Below are positions 14,318 to 22,870 of a DNA stretch of 64,000 nt, in pieces. The first letter of the stretch is position 1, and each line of letters starts with the position of its first letter. The notes beneath the pieces were generated by a model. The model did no database searches and was not told the DNA's origin. It saw only the letters and a list, made by a program, of their open reading frames with translations. Made by a program: the position numbers and the translations under genes. This stretch comes from Tetrapisispora phaffii CBS 4417 (Eukaryota > Ascomycota > Saccharomycetes > Saccharomycetales > Saccharomycetaceae). The DNA lies in assembly GCF_000236905.1 (NCBI RefSeq), contig NC_016534.1, positions 62,001 to 126,000 on the forward strand, read 5' to 3'.

Positions 14318-15964
14318 ATGAAATATAACAAGAAGGTTTCCCATGTGGTTAGTTCCAACCTGGTCAGTGTCATTGGCTCTCTTTTCACTGCGTTAGTTGT
14401 ACTGAAATTCCTTATTAGCAACTCTTTGATTTCTTTACCATCACTTTTGAAGTTTGTTCAATTAAATCCATCACACTCTTATGTGCCAGACTTTAGGGAC
14501 ACTCCAAATGTAGAGTTTTACGACTTGCGCAATTACAAAGGTAATAAAGATGGTTGGCAACGAAACGACCGAATCGTGTTCTGTGTGCCATTGCGAGATG
14601 CTGCGCAACATTTACCAAGGTTCTTCGACCATTTGGACAAGATGTCATATCCGCATAATTTGATCGATCTGTCCTTTTTGGTCAGTGACTCTTCAGATGA
14701 CACAATGGGCGTTCTGTTGTCGAATCTGCAGACTGCACAATCCCAACGTGATAAGAGCAAGCGATTCGGAAACATCGAAATCTATGAGAAGGATTTCGGT
14801 CAAGTCATAGGTCAGTCCTTTTCAGATAGACATGGTTTTGCTGGTCAAGGGCCAAGAAGAAAATTGATGGCAAGAGCACGTAATTGGCTGGGGTCGGTGG
14901 CATTGAAGCCATATCACTCGTGGGTGTACTGGAGAGATGTCGATATCGAAACTGCCCCAAGGACTATCATGGAAGATTTGATGCATCATGATAAAGATAT
15001 TATTGTACCAAACGTCTGGAGGCCTTTGCCAGATTGGTTGGGAAATATCCAACCATACGATTTGAACTCATGGCAAGAATCTGAAGGTGGTCTGCAGTTA
15101 GCAAACCAATTGAATGAAGATGCAGTCATTGTGGAAGGGTACCCTGAATACGCAACTTGGAGACCACATTTGGCGTATATGAGAGATCCAAATGGTGATC
15201 CAGAAGTCGAGATGGAACTGGATGGGATTGGTGGTGTCTCGATTTTGTCGAAGGCCAATGTTTTCCGTTCAGGCTCCCACTTTCCTGCCTTTTCGTTCGA
15301 AAAACATGCAGAAACAGAAGCTTTTGGTAAATTATCAAGAAGAATGGGATATAACGTCATTGGTCTACCGCATTACGTCGTATGGCACATCTACGAACCT
15401 TCCACTGAGGATTTGAAACACATGGAATGGATGGCTGAGGAAGAGACGAGAAGAATCGAAGAAGAGAAACTAAGAGAATTTTACAACAAAGTATGGGATC
15501 TTGGTTTCGATGACGTTAGAGAGGAATGGTCTTTTGAAAAAGATTCCATTTTGAAAAACATCGATAATAACGAAGCTGTGAATAATAAGTTAGCAAATGA
15601 AAACGAATGGTATGAAAATACTTTAGAAGAAAAAAATAAGCTTTTAGAGCTGCAAAAAGAGAAGAGTAGAGAAGCTGCTAAGAAAAAAGCTAGGGAAGAG
15701 TTCAAGAATAAAGAGAAAGCCAATGCTGAACGTTCACTAAATGGCAACAAGGAGATGAAGGATAGCCTGAACAAAGGCAAAACAGAAAATAAAAAAGAAT
15801 CTACAGAAAAGAAACAAGATAATACTAACAAAAATATGAACAATGAACAAAATCCAAAACAGGAGGAAAAGGGCCAGCCTGGGGAAAATACTAATAAAGA
15901 CGCTCCAAAACAAAAGGAAGCCAAGCAAAACGTCCCAGCGGACTTCGACCCACAGAAGCAATGA
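14318..15964 (+). CDS. ANP1: Golgi mannan polymerase II subunit Anp1
   Basis: A 548-residue type II membrane protein of the Anp1/Mnn9/Van1 family (GT62). It is a subunit of the alpha-1,6-mannosyltransferase that extends the N-glycan mannan backbone in the cis-Golgi. A membrane anchor spans about residues 13-34. The catalytic domain contains IVFCVPLRDAAQHL, SFLVSDSSDDT, the metal-binding DVD in YWRDVDIETAP, and GIGGVSILSKANVFRSG. From about residue 375 the protein becomes a long Lys/Glu/Asn-rich tail, about 50 residues longer than in S. cerevisiae Anp1 (500 residues). MNN9 lacks such a tail, and the RAD23 neighbour matches the ANP1 locus. Confidence 0.93.
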   Translation: MKYNKKVSHVVSSNLVSVIGSLFTALVVLKFLISNSLISLPSLLKFVQLNPSHSYVPDFRDTPNVEFYDLRNYKGNKDGWQRNDRIVFCVPLRDAAQHLPRFFDHLDKMSYPHNLIDLSFLVSDSSDDTMGVLLSNLQTAQSQRDKSKRFGNIEIYEKDFGQVIGQSFSDRHGFAGQGPRRKLMARARNWLGSVALKPYHSWVYWRDVDIETAPRTIMEDLMHHDKDIIVPNVWRPLPDWLGNIQPYDLNSWQESEGGLQLANQLNEDAVIVEGYPEYATWRPHLAYMRDPNGDPEVEMELDGIGGVSILSKANVFRSGSHFPAFSFEKHAETEAFGKLSRRMGYNVIGLPHYVVWHIYEPSTEDLKHMEWMAEEETRRIEEEKLREFYNKVWDLGFDDVREEWSFEKDSILKNIDNNEAVNNKLANENEWYENTLEEKNKLLELQKEKSREAAKKKAREEFKNKEKANAERSLNGNKEMKDSLNKGKTENKKESTEKKQDNTNKNMNNEQNPKQEEKGQPGENTNKDAPKQKEAKQNVPADFDPQKQ

Positions 15965-16279
15965 TTCTAGATCAAAGATCCGTCATGAACATATACACAA
16001 CACATTTAAGTATATATTTCAAATACTCATAAGAAATAAAATATAATTAATACCAAAAAACTTAAAGCTTGATAAATGAAAAGACCAATTGATAACTCAC
16101 ATTGGCAGCACTACCACCAGTCATCTTGACGAGAACTCAAGCACCAGCATCCAAGCAACAGCATCTAGTCTTAAACTAACTGATGTCTTTGGTCAATGAG
16201 GATGGCTTGTCACGATATATATATATAGTTTAACACTGTATTCGTCATAAACGACTATTCACTAACGACATAGACGTAT

Positions 16280-16286
16280 TTACCCG
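16280..16286 (+). promoter_or_regulatory. Reb1-type site (TTACCCG)
   Basis: TTACCCG is the complement of the Reb1 core. It sits 20 bases from the Rpn4 site in the RAD23 promoter. Confidence 0.4.
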
Positions 16287-16305
16287 AACCGCAGTTTTGG
16301 CGACC

Positions 16306-16314
16306 GGTGGCAAA
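16306..16314 (+). promoter_or_regulatory. Rpn4/PACE element (GGTGGCAAA)
   Basis: An exact GGTGGCAAA, the proteasome-associated control element bound by Rpn4, lies 383 bases upstream of RAD23. Rad23 delivers substrates to the proteasome, so co-regulation with proteasome genes is the natural reading. Confidence 0.65.
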
Positions 16315-16696
16315 AGATGTCTATTAAGAGCATCGATAAATCTATCAAGTAGATATATCTATAGCCAATATAGCTATTAAGTATAATATATAAATTGAAT
16401 GTTTCATTAACTTCAATAGGTCCAGTTTGGTTCTTGTACATTGCAACGCTCAGCTACAGAAAGCTAGATAAACCACGGACTACAGCGGTAGTATATCACT
16501 TTTAAGCATTTTGTTTCTAAAGGGCTTCTTTTGTGCCATTTATATTTTATTATTGTATTGTTTATTTTTTAAAAACAAAGCACAATACATTTATTTTGCG
16601 ACCATATTTTAAGAATTGGATCAATAGTATAGAAAAAAATAGAACTCGATCTCATACATATCAGCTACATTAAAAAAAAACAAAAACACATCAGTA

Positions 16697-17806
16697 ATGG
16701 TCAGTATTTTATTTAAAGATTTTAAGAAGCAAAAGATATCTCTAGATCTTCCTGCTTCAAGCACCGTTCTACATGCTAAGAAGCAATTAGCTGAACAGAA
16801 AGAATGCGACGATTCGCAGATTAAATTAATATATTCTGGTAAAGTTTTACAAGACAGTAATAGCATTGAAGGTTGCGGTTTAAAAGATGGTGATCAGGTC
16901 ATTTTCATGATTTCGAAAAAGAAATCCACTGTCACACAAGTCACTGAACCAACTGAATCTAAAGAAGTAGCTGCTCCTGAAGTAGCTGCATCTGCTCCTG
17001 TTGCGGAATCCACAGAAACTGCTACGGAAGCCGCTCCTGCACATAGTACTACTGAAGGCCAACAACCCGTTACCGCATCTAATGATCCAGGCTTCGTCGT
17101 AGGTTCTCAACGTAATGAAGCAGTTGATAGAATAATGGAAATGGGTTACGAAAGAGAAGAGGTGGAAAGAGCCTTAAGAGCTGCTTTCAACAATCCAGAT
17201 AGAGCTGTGGAGTATCTATTGATGGGTATTCCTGACCATTTACAACAGCAACAGCAACAACCACAAGTAACACAAGAAGCACAAGAACCTACCTCCGGAT
17301 CGACTGAGGTTGCCCAGACTGCAGGTGAGCAAGGTGACATAAATGAAGACGACTTGTTCGCTCAAGCTGCTCAAAATAACGCCACTGATGGCTCAACCGG
17401 TGCAAGTGCTGCAGGTTCCCAACCAGGCTCCATTGGTTTAACTATGGAAGACTTATTAGCATTAAGGCAAATAGTTGCTGGTAATCCAGAAGCTTTAGGT
17501 CCTTTATTAGAAAATTTGAGCACAAGATATCCGCAACTACGCGAACAGATTCTAAGCAATCCAGAAGTATTTGTATCTATGCTGTTGGAAGCCGTAGGTG
17601 ATAACCTACAAGGTTCAATGGATAGTGAATTCGATAACCTAGGTTTAACTGAAGGTGCTGAAGGTGACGAAGGTGAAGAATCCGAATTAGCACAACCGCC
17701 TATATCATTGACTGAAGCAGATGAACAAGCAATCTCTCGTTTATGTGAATTGGGTTTTGAACGTAGTTTAGTAGTACAAGTGTACTTTGCATGTGACAAA
17801 AAATGA
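16697..17806 (+). CDS. RAD23: Rad23-like UBL-UBA proteasome shuttle and repair factor, 3' end frame-disrupted
   Basis: A 369-residue Rad23 relative. Known role: partner of Rad4 in nucleotide excision repair and carrier of ubiquitylated substrates to the proteasome. Residues 1-75 form the ubiquitin-like domain ([21 protein letters not shown]). UBA1 lies at about 138-180 ([19 protein letters not shown]), the Rad4-binding helical domain at about 248-305 ([19 protein letters not shown]), and UBA2 from about 337. UBA2 stops early at YFACDKK. The usual ending continues in other frames: NEEN in the next frame, then AANMLFSEYAE ending at 17850. The last helix of UBA2 is therefore missing unless the sequence has errors. 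The PACE site upstream fits the function. Confidence 0.9.
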   Translation: MVSILFKDFKKQKISLDLPASSTVLHAKKQLAEQKECDDSQIKLIYSGKVLQDSNSIEGCGLKDGDQVIFMISKKKSTVTQVTEPTESKEVAAPEVAASAPVAESTETATEAAPAHSTTEGQQPVTASNDPGFVVGSQRNEAVDRIMEMGYEREEVERALRAAFNNPDRAVEYLLMGIPDHLQQQQQQPQVTQEAQEPTSGSTEVAQTAGEQGDINEDDLFAQAAQNNATDGSTGASAAGSQPGSIGLTMEDLLALRQIVAGNPEALGPLLENLSTRYPQLREQILSNPEVFVSMLLEAVGDNLQGSMDSEFDNLGLTEGAEGDEGEESELAQPPISLTEADEQAISRLCELGFERSLVVQVYFACDKK

Positions 17807-18089
17807 AGAAAATCGCAGCTAATATGTTATTTAGCGAATACGCTGAGTAGTCATTTTAATTTCTGTAGCATTTAAATTGTGTAATTTTAAGATGATTTCT
17901 TTATGAAGTTGGAATAATAAATCTCATCATGTTAATTTTTTTATCATTCAAATGTTGTTATATGTTTATATAATCATACTCATGTACATAATGTTTGTGT
18001 ATAAGTCTACGCCGTTATAAAAGTGATATAGATCGTGAATTTTATAAAAGAACGAAAAGCGACATAATTAAAGCATCCATTTCCGGTTC

Positions 18090-19247
18090 TTAATCTTCTA
18101 TCTTGTCAACGACATCAATTGGAAGCTTAGCCCTTTGACAATCATCATATTTCACTTTATTTTTTGGTGAAAGGATATCAGAGAATGATTTCTGTGGCAT
18201 TCTTCTATTCCAATTCAAAGTTCTTCTTATGCTATGGATGTACTGAGCAGCCGACGATTCAACTGTTTGAATTGGAAATGGACTAGCTGCCATTATGACG
18301 TAATCACCTTTTGCTAGTTCGAAATTTACTTTGCCATCAAGACAAACCCAAGCGGTCCCTCTAGCTGTAACGGGTACCTTAATTTGTAGTACCATATCTT
18401 CAGGTAAAATGATTGGTCTGAAACTTAAGGTATTTGGGCAAATTGGAGTGATGGCAATAGCATTAACACGAGGGTGTACTAACGACCCACCTGCACTTAA
18501 AGAGTATGCTGTTGAACCTGTTGGGGTTGCTATAATGACACCGTCACCTTGTGCCTCTGTAAATAATGTACCGTCCCCGTATATTTCAATATCAGATAAA
18601 TATGGACAAGGACCACGATCAATAGTAGCTTCATTTAGAACATGGTATTCTCTTGCTACCTCGTAAGTGTATACAGTTTCACCAGTTTCTTCGTCTACCG
18701 AATTTGGTTTTCTGGTGAAATGTTTACAAAACAATCTCATCCTGACATTGAGTCTGTTCTCACCATTCAGGACAGTTTTTAGATCTTTTTTGAAATTTTC
18801 AAAGTTAAAAGTTGTTAAGAAGCCCAATGACCCAAGTGCAAATGACATGATTGGGGGAGCTTTCATTTGGAATAAGCCTGCTACAAACAAAACAGTGCCG
18901 TCACCCCCCAAAGTTATCACCAAGTCAATATTTTCATGTACTTCCTTAATGGAGCCGACACTCCAATATTGCAGTCTTTCATGTCTAGTTTTGCAATCTG
19001 CAATTAACTCCTTGGCATCTAATTCTTTTGAACCGTCGAAAACATCTTGAAGGTAAATTGTAATTTTAGGAAAATTAGTTAACATCCATTGAATCAACTC
19101 TCTAGTTAAGTAGACTAAAGACGCATCACCTAGTTTAACAACTAACATAATGTTTTTATAAATATGACTCGACGTTCCAAGACTTAAACTTTTCATATCA
19201 TCGACAATATCATCAGCACCTGCGTGCTTGGTTGTAGGTTCTGCCAT
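18090..19247 (-). CDS. UTR1: NAD(H) kinase of the Utr1/Yef1 type
   Basis: A 385-residue ATP-NAD kinase producing NADP in the cytosol. Motifs: LVITLGGDGTVLFVAGLF, SFALGSLGFLTTF, NEATIDRGPCPYLSD, ATPTGSTAYSLSAGGS and the FRPIILP strand. It is much shorter than S. cerevisiae Utr1 (530) or Yef1 (495), because both the long N-terminal region and the C-terminal tail are reduced; the catalytic core is complete. Position between RAD23 and GDA1 matches YEF1 on chromosome V, while ISY1 close by matches UTR1 on chromosome X, so the gene corresponds to the single pre-duplication locus and the symbol is a choice. RAD23 is convergent with it across 283 bases. Confidence 0.88.
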   Translation of the reverse strand: MAEPTTKHAGADDIVDDMKSLSLGTSSHIYKNIMLVVKLGDASLVYLTRELIQWMLTNFPKITIYLQDVFDGSKELDAKELIADCKTRHERLQYWSVGSIKEVHENIDLVITLGGDGTVLFVAGLFQMKAPPIMSFALGSLGFLTTFNFENFKKDLKTVLNGENRLNVRMRLFCKHFTRKPNSVDEETGETVYTYEVAREYHVLNEATIDRGPCPYLSDIEIYGDGTLFTEAQGDGVIIATPTGSTAYSLSAGGSLVHPRVNAIAITPICPNTLSFRPIILPEDMVLQIKVPVTARGTAWVCLDGKVNFELAKGDYVIMAASPFPIQTVESSAAQYIHSIRRTLNWNRRMPQKSFSDILSPKNKVKYDDCQRAKLPIDVVDKIED

Positions 19248-19614
19248 ATTTTTTTTTGCTTACTTTTCACCTTAACGTGTAAGTAGTATAATGATGACTA
19301 TCAGTGAGTTAAATTTACAATGCCGATGTCCTCCACTAGAACTTAATTCATCTGTTATAATAGATTCTTGTTGTCGACTCAATTAAAATATGAATGTATA
19401 TGTACGATTTTTTATCTTATAAAAACATTTTAGGGTTTTTTTCAGAAATGCGAATGAGAGAGCTGCAAACATAAAAACGATTGTTGCTATAGTAAAGACA
19501 GTTGATTCTTAATACAGTTATTATCGTTTGAAAACAATATACATGCATACATATATATATTTAAAATAGAAGATACACAATGACATAGAAAAAAATGGCT
19601 GTTTTCTATTTCTA
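19248..19614. other. NAD kinase promoter region and GDA1 3' flank
   Basis: An AT-rich 367-base spacer between tandem minus-strand genes. A poly-T run lies just upstream of the NAD kinase start. No other gene. Confidence 0.5.
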
Positions 19615-21438
19615 TTAATTTCTACAACTCCAGCTATCAGACTTGATTAATGGCAAAGCTGCACCCAAACACCAGCCGATTTCATTATTGGCGATTCGTT
19701 CGACAGCCTTTAATTCTCTGTGTAATGGGATATTGTAACCGGTTTGCAGTAAAGCTACCATGTAGGTTAGATCTTGACAGTACAACGAGTCGGATCGTAA
19801 CTCCTCTACTATTTGTTCGTTAGCGAAGGCTTTTTGCCATTCGTTTGGACCTTTGCAGACGGATTTTGATAAATCTTTCAATTGCTTCAATGTGAAAGTC
19901 GAAGGCAAACCAAGTTTTTGAGTTCTGTCGAAGAAGTAAGAGAAAGCGTAGATATCATTAGTAGATTTGAAAGCATGCACCAAAGATGGTTGATGAGCAC
20001 CGTCGATGGAACATGGTGGTTGCGCGCAATCACCATCTTTTTTCAAAATTTGATCAGCCAACCATCTGCATTGTAAACTCGATGGTTTTGAAGGACCTGA
20101 GAACTCGATAGTGTATTCGAAACCAGATGGCATCTGGACCTTGACATTCTCAACGACAGTGCCTTGTGGTAGACATGGAGAGATCAATTTGTGTGGGGAT
20201 AAAGTGTCACCTCTGACAATCTTACTGTTTTGAATAGCTTCTTCGACAAGCAAGCTGTTTATAGCGTTTCTTGCTTGGTTTAGACCGAAACCTAAGTGAG
20301 AGAATTGGTATAGAGAGTAAGTGTTATCATCGAAAGTCAAGTCGTACTGATGCTCGCCTGGTGCCATTTCTTCATCGAGCTCGAAGGATGGTTCGAATAC
20401 GATCTGTGTGGAACCACCGCCCAAATCGAAGATAGCGCTCGTGCCTACTTTGTTGCCTGAGCCAATGTTACCTAGCAAGTAGTTTGCAGTGACCCATGCG
20501 TATACACCCTCATCATCGCCGCCCATAATCTCAATACCGTTGCCTTGGACGACGGCGAACGGATAGCTTCCCGTCAAATGCGTTTTAACAGCATCCAGGA
20601 TCAAATCAGACTTCTGGTCGCCTAGCAGTCTTAAGCCTGCAGTGGCCTTGACGGCGATAGGAGTACACGCCTTGACATCGTCCGGAACCACTCTCACAGC
20701 GATCTCCAGTAGTGGATCCAAAGAATGAGCGGCACCATTGGTGTCGGTATCGAACGAAGACAGGCCTGGTTTCAACATGTGGAACGTTTCGTGGACCAAG
20801 ACAGGTGGTTGGGAGCAGACGTCGAACTCGTAGACGTGAACCCGGGAGCCGGAGGAGCCCGCGTCGATCATGATGACGAATTGATGGGCGGTGCCGCAAC
20901 TGCCCTTCGCAGCTTCGGCCCCACCCTTCTTCAGGTTCAGACTGTCGATGTCATTCGATGCAGCAGCGGCGTCCGGGTCCGACGAGGCAGGGCTGCCGCC
21001 ACTGGCAGCCCTGTCCAGCGACTCGGCCAAGGAGTCCTCTCCTTGTGCCACCGGAGCATCAAGGCCTGGAGCGGCGCCAGCATCACTTTTTGCAGGGTCC
21101 TTGTTTTCCGGATTCACGTCCCCGTTCATCTTCTGGTCCAGCTTGGCAGCGTTCTCCTTCTGAGCAGCTCTCAAGGCCTCTGCTTCCCGGGACTCGGGAC
21201 CGCCGTTGGCACCGACGGAGGCGCTCTGGTCGCCAGGGCCGCTGGAGGTGTCCTTGAACTGCTCCTGTGCCTGGGAGAACAGGCCCAAGAAGTCTGGAGC
21301 GGCGATGGAGGAGCCCATCGTCTGCAGGCCTGCAGACGATGGGCCGAAGACTTTGATGATGTTGAAGAATAGCAAAACAACGACTAGGGCAACGAGCCCG
21401 TACATAACACGAGGTAATCTTATACCCAATACCCTCAT
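19615..21438 (-). CDS. GDA1: Golgi guanosine diphosphatase Gda1
   Basis: A 607-residue type II Golgi membrane apyrase. It converts GDP to GMP so that GDP-mannose can be imported by antiport, supplying ANP1-type mannosyltransferases. The membrane anchor is at about residues 11-31. The stalk (about 32-180) is low-complexity, rich in Ala, Ser, Gly and Asp, and longer than in S. cerevisiae (518 residues total). Apyrase motifs follow: MIDAGSSGSRVHVYEF, VKATAGLRLLG, MGGDDEGVYAW and IFDLGGGSTQIVFE. Two ATGs are possible. The downstream one (MRVLGIRLP, 21438) is preferred because a TATATATA tract sits just upstream of the other (21513). The stalk-coding DNA is very GC-rich and contains a perfect palindrome. 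Confidence 0.92.
   Translation of the reverse strand: MRVLGIRLPRVMYGLVALVVVLLFFNIIKVFGPSSAGLQTMGSSIAAPDFLGLFSQAQEQFKDTSSGPGDQSASVGANGGPESREAEALRAAQKENAAKLDQKMNGDVNPENKDPAKSDAGAAPGLDAPVAQGEDSLAESLDRAASGGSPASSDPDAAAASNDIDSLNLKKGGAEAAKGSCGTAHQFVIMIDAGSSGSRVHVYEFDVCSQPPVLVHETFHMLKPGLSSFDTDTNGAAHSLDPLLEIAVRVVPDDVKACTPIAVKATAGLRLLGDQKSDLILDAVKTHLTGSYPFAVVQGNGIEIMGGDDEGVYAWVTANYLLGNIGSGNKVGTSAIFDLGGGSTQIVFEPSFELDEEMAPGEHQYDLTFDDNTYSLYQFSHLGFGLNQARNAINSLLVEEAIQNSKIVRGDTLSPHKLISPCLPQGTVVENVKVQMPSGFEYTIEFSGPSKPSSLQCRWLADQILKKDGDCAQPPCSIDGAHQPSLVHAFKSTNDIYAFSYFFDRTQKLGLPSTFTLKQLKDLSKSVCKGPNEWQKAFANEQIVEELRSDSLYCQDLTYMVALLQTGYNIPLHRELKAVERIANNEIGWCLGAALPLIKSDSWSCRN
21313..21344. repeat. Perfect 32-bp palindrome inside GDA1
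   Basis: Each arm is 16 bases (GCCCATCGTCTGCAGG and its complement) with no spacer. It encodes part of the GDA1 stalk just after the membrane anchor (SSAGLQTMG region). Because of it, short unrelated frames on both strands read the same residues. Confidence 0.95.
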
Positions 21439-21914
21439 TGTGCGGCGATGTGTTATTGTGTGAGGCGATGGGGGACGGTGGAAGGAATGGTGATGTAAGA
21501 GCAAGAAGTGCATGCACGTATATATATATGTGTGTGAGTGAGTGCATGGCCGATCTTGGGCTGTGGAGCACAGCGCCAGCAGGGCAGACCCGCCGACCCA
21601 GACCTCCAGAAACGCATTACTTGTCCAGATCTCGAGGCAGCGCGGGCGGGGGTCCCGGTGCCGTGGGGCGCCGTCTTTCGCGACGCAAAACAGGAAACAA
21701 GTCGCGGGCGACGGCGACGGCGACGGTCACGTGATGTGGTGGTGGTGGGGCGGGTAAGCGGACGAGGTGCTCGCAGACGTCCCCATCTCGAGGCACGGTG
21801 CTGGACAATGGACACACATGTATATAAGAGCATGGGGAGGGACAGCAGCTGTTTGGGTGTCGGGATAGTGGGGGGTGGGGTGTGCATCTGCAGCTGGTAT
21901 AAGTTGTGCGTATT
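21439..21914. promoter_or_regulatory. GC-rich bidirectional promoter of GDA1 and ISY1
   Basis: The two genes diverge across 476 bases. A TATATATATA tract lies near 21519-21530 on the GDA1 side. A TCACGTGA site is at 21727-21734. GC content is unusually high: 41 of 60 bases at 21661-21720, with a short repeated gacggc run. Overlapping ORFs here are a by-product of the GC content. Confidence 0.6.
21726..21734. promoter_or_regulatory. Cbf1-type E-box (GTCACGTGA)
   Basis: The palindromic TCACGTGA matches the Cbf1 site. In this setting it is a promoter element about 180 bases upstream of ISY1 rather than a centromere box, since no AT-rich CDEII or CDEIII follows. Confidence 0.45.
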
Positions 21915-22625
21915 ATGAGCAGAAACGTGGATAAGGCCAACTCGGTTCTGGCCGTGTACCAGGAGGCCCAGGCCGAGCAGACTGGGGGGTACAGGGACTT
22001 TTCAAGACTGAAGAGACCCACTAGGGTAAACAGTGTTAGCAGCTTGGAGGAGGCCCGCGAGTGGAGACGCCAGTTGGTGTTGGAGATCAAGGCCAAGATC
22101 ACACGGCTGTTCGACCGGTCGCTGAATCTGCTGCAGATTCGCGAGCTGAGCGACGACATCGACGAGTTGCTGCGAGAGAAGGGCAAATGGGACTGGAACA
22201 TACGCCATAGGCTGGGGGGTGGCCGTGCCGATGCCAGCGAGGACAACGGCAGGCTGTTCGGCGGCAGGGTCGTTATGGGGACGCGGTATTTCGGGCGGGC
22301 ACTGGAGTTGCCGGAGGTCGTGGCGCTGACGGCCAGACAGCGATTGCAAGACGAGCAACAGGCGGCCTTGAAGAACGTCGTCGACCCAGGACTGCTCCCG
22401 AGGGACACCGACTCGCCGTACTACAAGGGAGCCTCGTCGGATGCGGAGCAATGGCACAGATCGTGCCAGGCCCTGACGGACTCTTTGCAAGCAAAGGCAC
22501 CTGATCAAGCAGATTCGCAACTGGCAGCTACTTTACAGTCGCTGGAGGTGCCTACTCTGAAAGACGTCGAACACTGGCTGGTGATGCGGAGGAAAGAAAA
22601 GTTGCTCAGACAGCTAGACTTGTGA
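21915..22625 (+). CDS. ISY1: Isy1-like spliceosome (NTC) component
   Basis: A 236-residue protein matching Isy1 (235 residues in S. cerevisiae), a component of the Prp19-associated complex that influences splicing fidelity. The N-terminus MSRNVDKANSVLAVYQEAQA is diagnostic, and RYFGRALELPEV is a second conserved block. The C-terminus ends in a charged helix (VMRRKEKLLRQLDL). The start is the ATG giving MSRNVDKA; the in-frame GTG nine bases upstream is not used. The DNA is about 60-68 percent GC in sampled stretches, unlike neighbouring genes, and the middle of the protein is correspondingly Arg/Gly/Ala-rich. OSM1 follows on the same strand, as on chromosome X of S. cerevisiae. Confidence 0.93.
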   Translation: MSRNVDKANSVLAVYQEAQAEQTGGYRDFSRLKRPTRVNSVSSLEEAREWRRQLVLEIKAKITRLFDRSLNLLQIRELSDDIDELLREKGKWDWNIRHRLGGGRADASEDNGRLFGGRVVMGTRYFGRALELPEVVALTARQRLQDEQQAALKNVVDPGLLPRDTDSPYYKGASSDAEQWHRSCQALTDSLQAKAPDQADSQLAATLQSLEVPTLKDVEHWLVMRRKEKLLRQLDL

Positions 22626-22870
22626 CTGCACACGCTACAATGCGACAGTAACATGCAGTCGTTCGTGCGTTCGTACTTTTTTTCAATATATAGTGCTTAT
22701 ATACGATGTCCGGACATTATTAATACAAACCACAATAGATTACACGCTTGTATGCTTTATTCGCTATGTAAGAACTACATGTATGTACACAGTACTTAAG
22801 ACCTTGCCACCTCATTTTATCGTAGCTGGCATCTGTTTCCCCTCCCAAACACGTAAACACCGATTCGAGG

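Larger units (their letters stand above)
15965..16696. other. ANP1 3' flank and RAD23 promoter region
   Basis: This tandem spacer of 730 bases holds a Reb1-type TTACCCG and a perfect Rpn4 (PACE) site, 20 bases apart, about 385-415 bases upstream of RAD23. Poly-A stretches lie just before the RAD23 ATG. Confidence 0.6.

Noticed and set aside
21439..21513. Upstream ATG of GDA1
   Set aside because: It directly abuts a TATATATA tract, leaving too little space for transcription initiation, and adds a His/Pro-rich segment not typical of Gda1.
21726..21734. GTCACGTGA as a centromere CDEI
   Set aside because: The surroundings are GC-rich and no CDEII or CDEIII follows.
20606..22520. Many long ORFs on both strands around GDA1 and ISY1
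   Set aside because: High GC removes stop codons; the true frames are fixed by the Gda1 and Isy1 motifs, and the palindrome explains the repeated residues in opposite frames.
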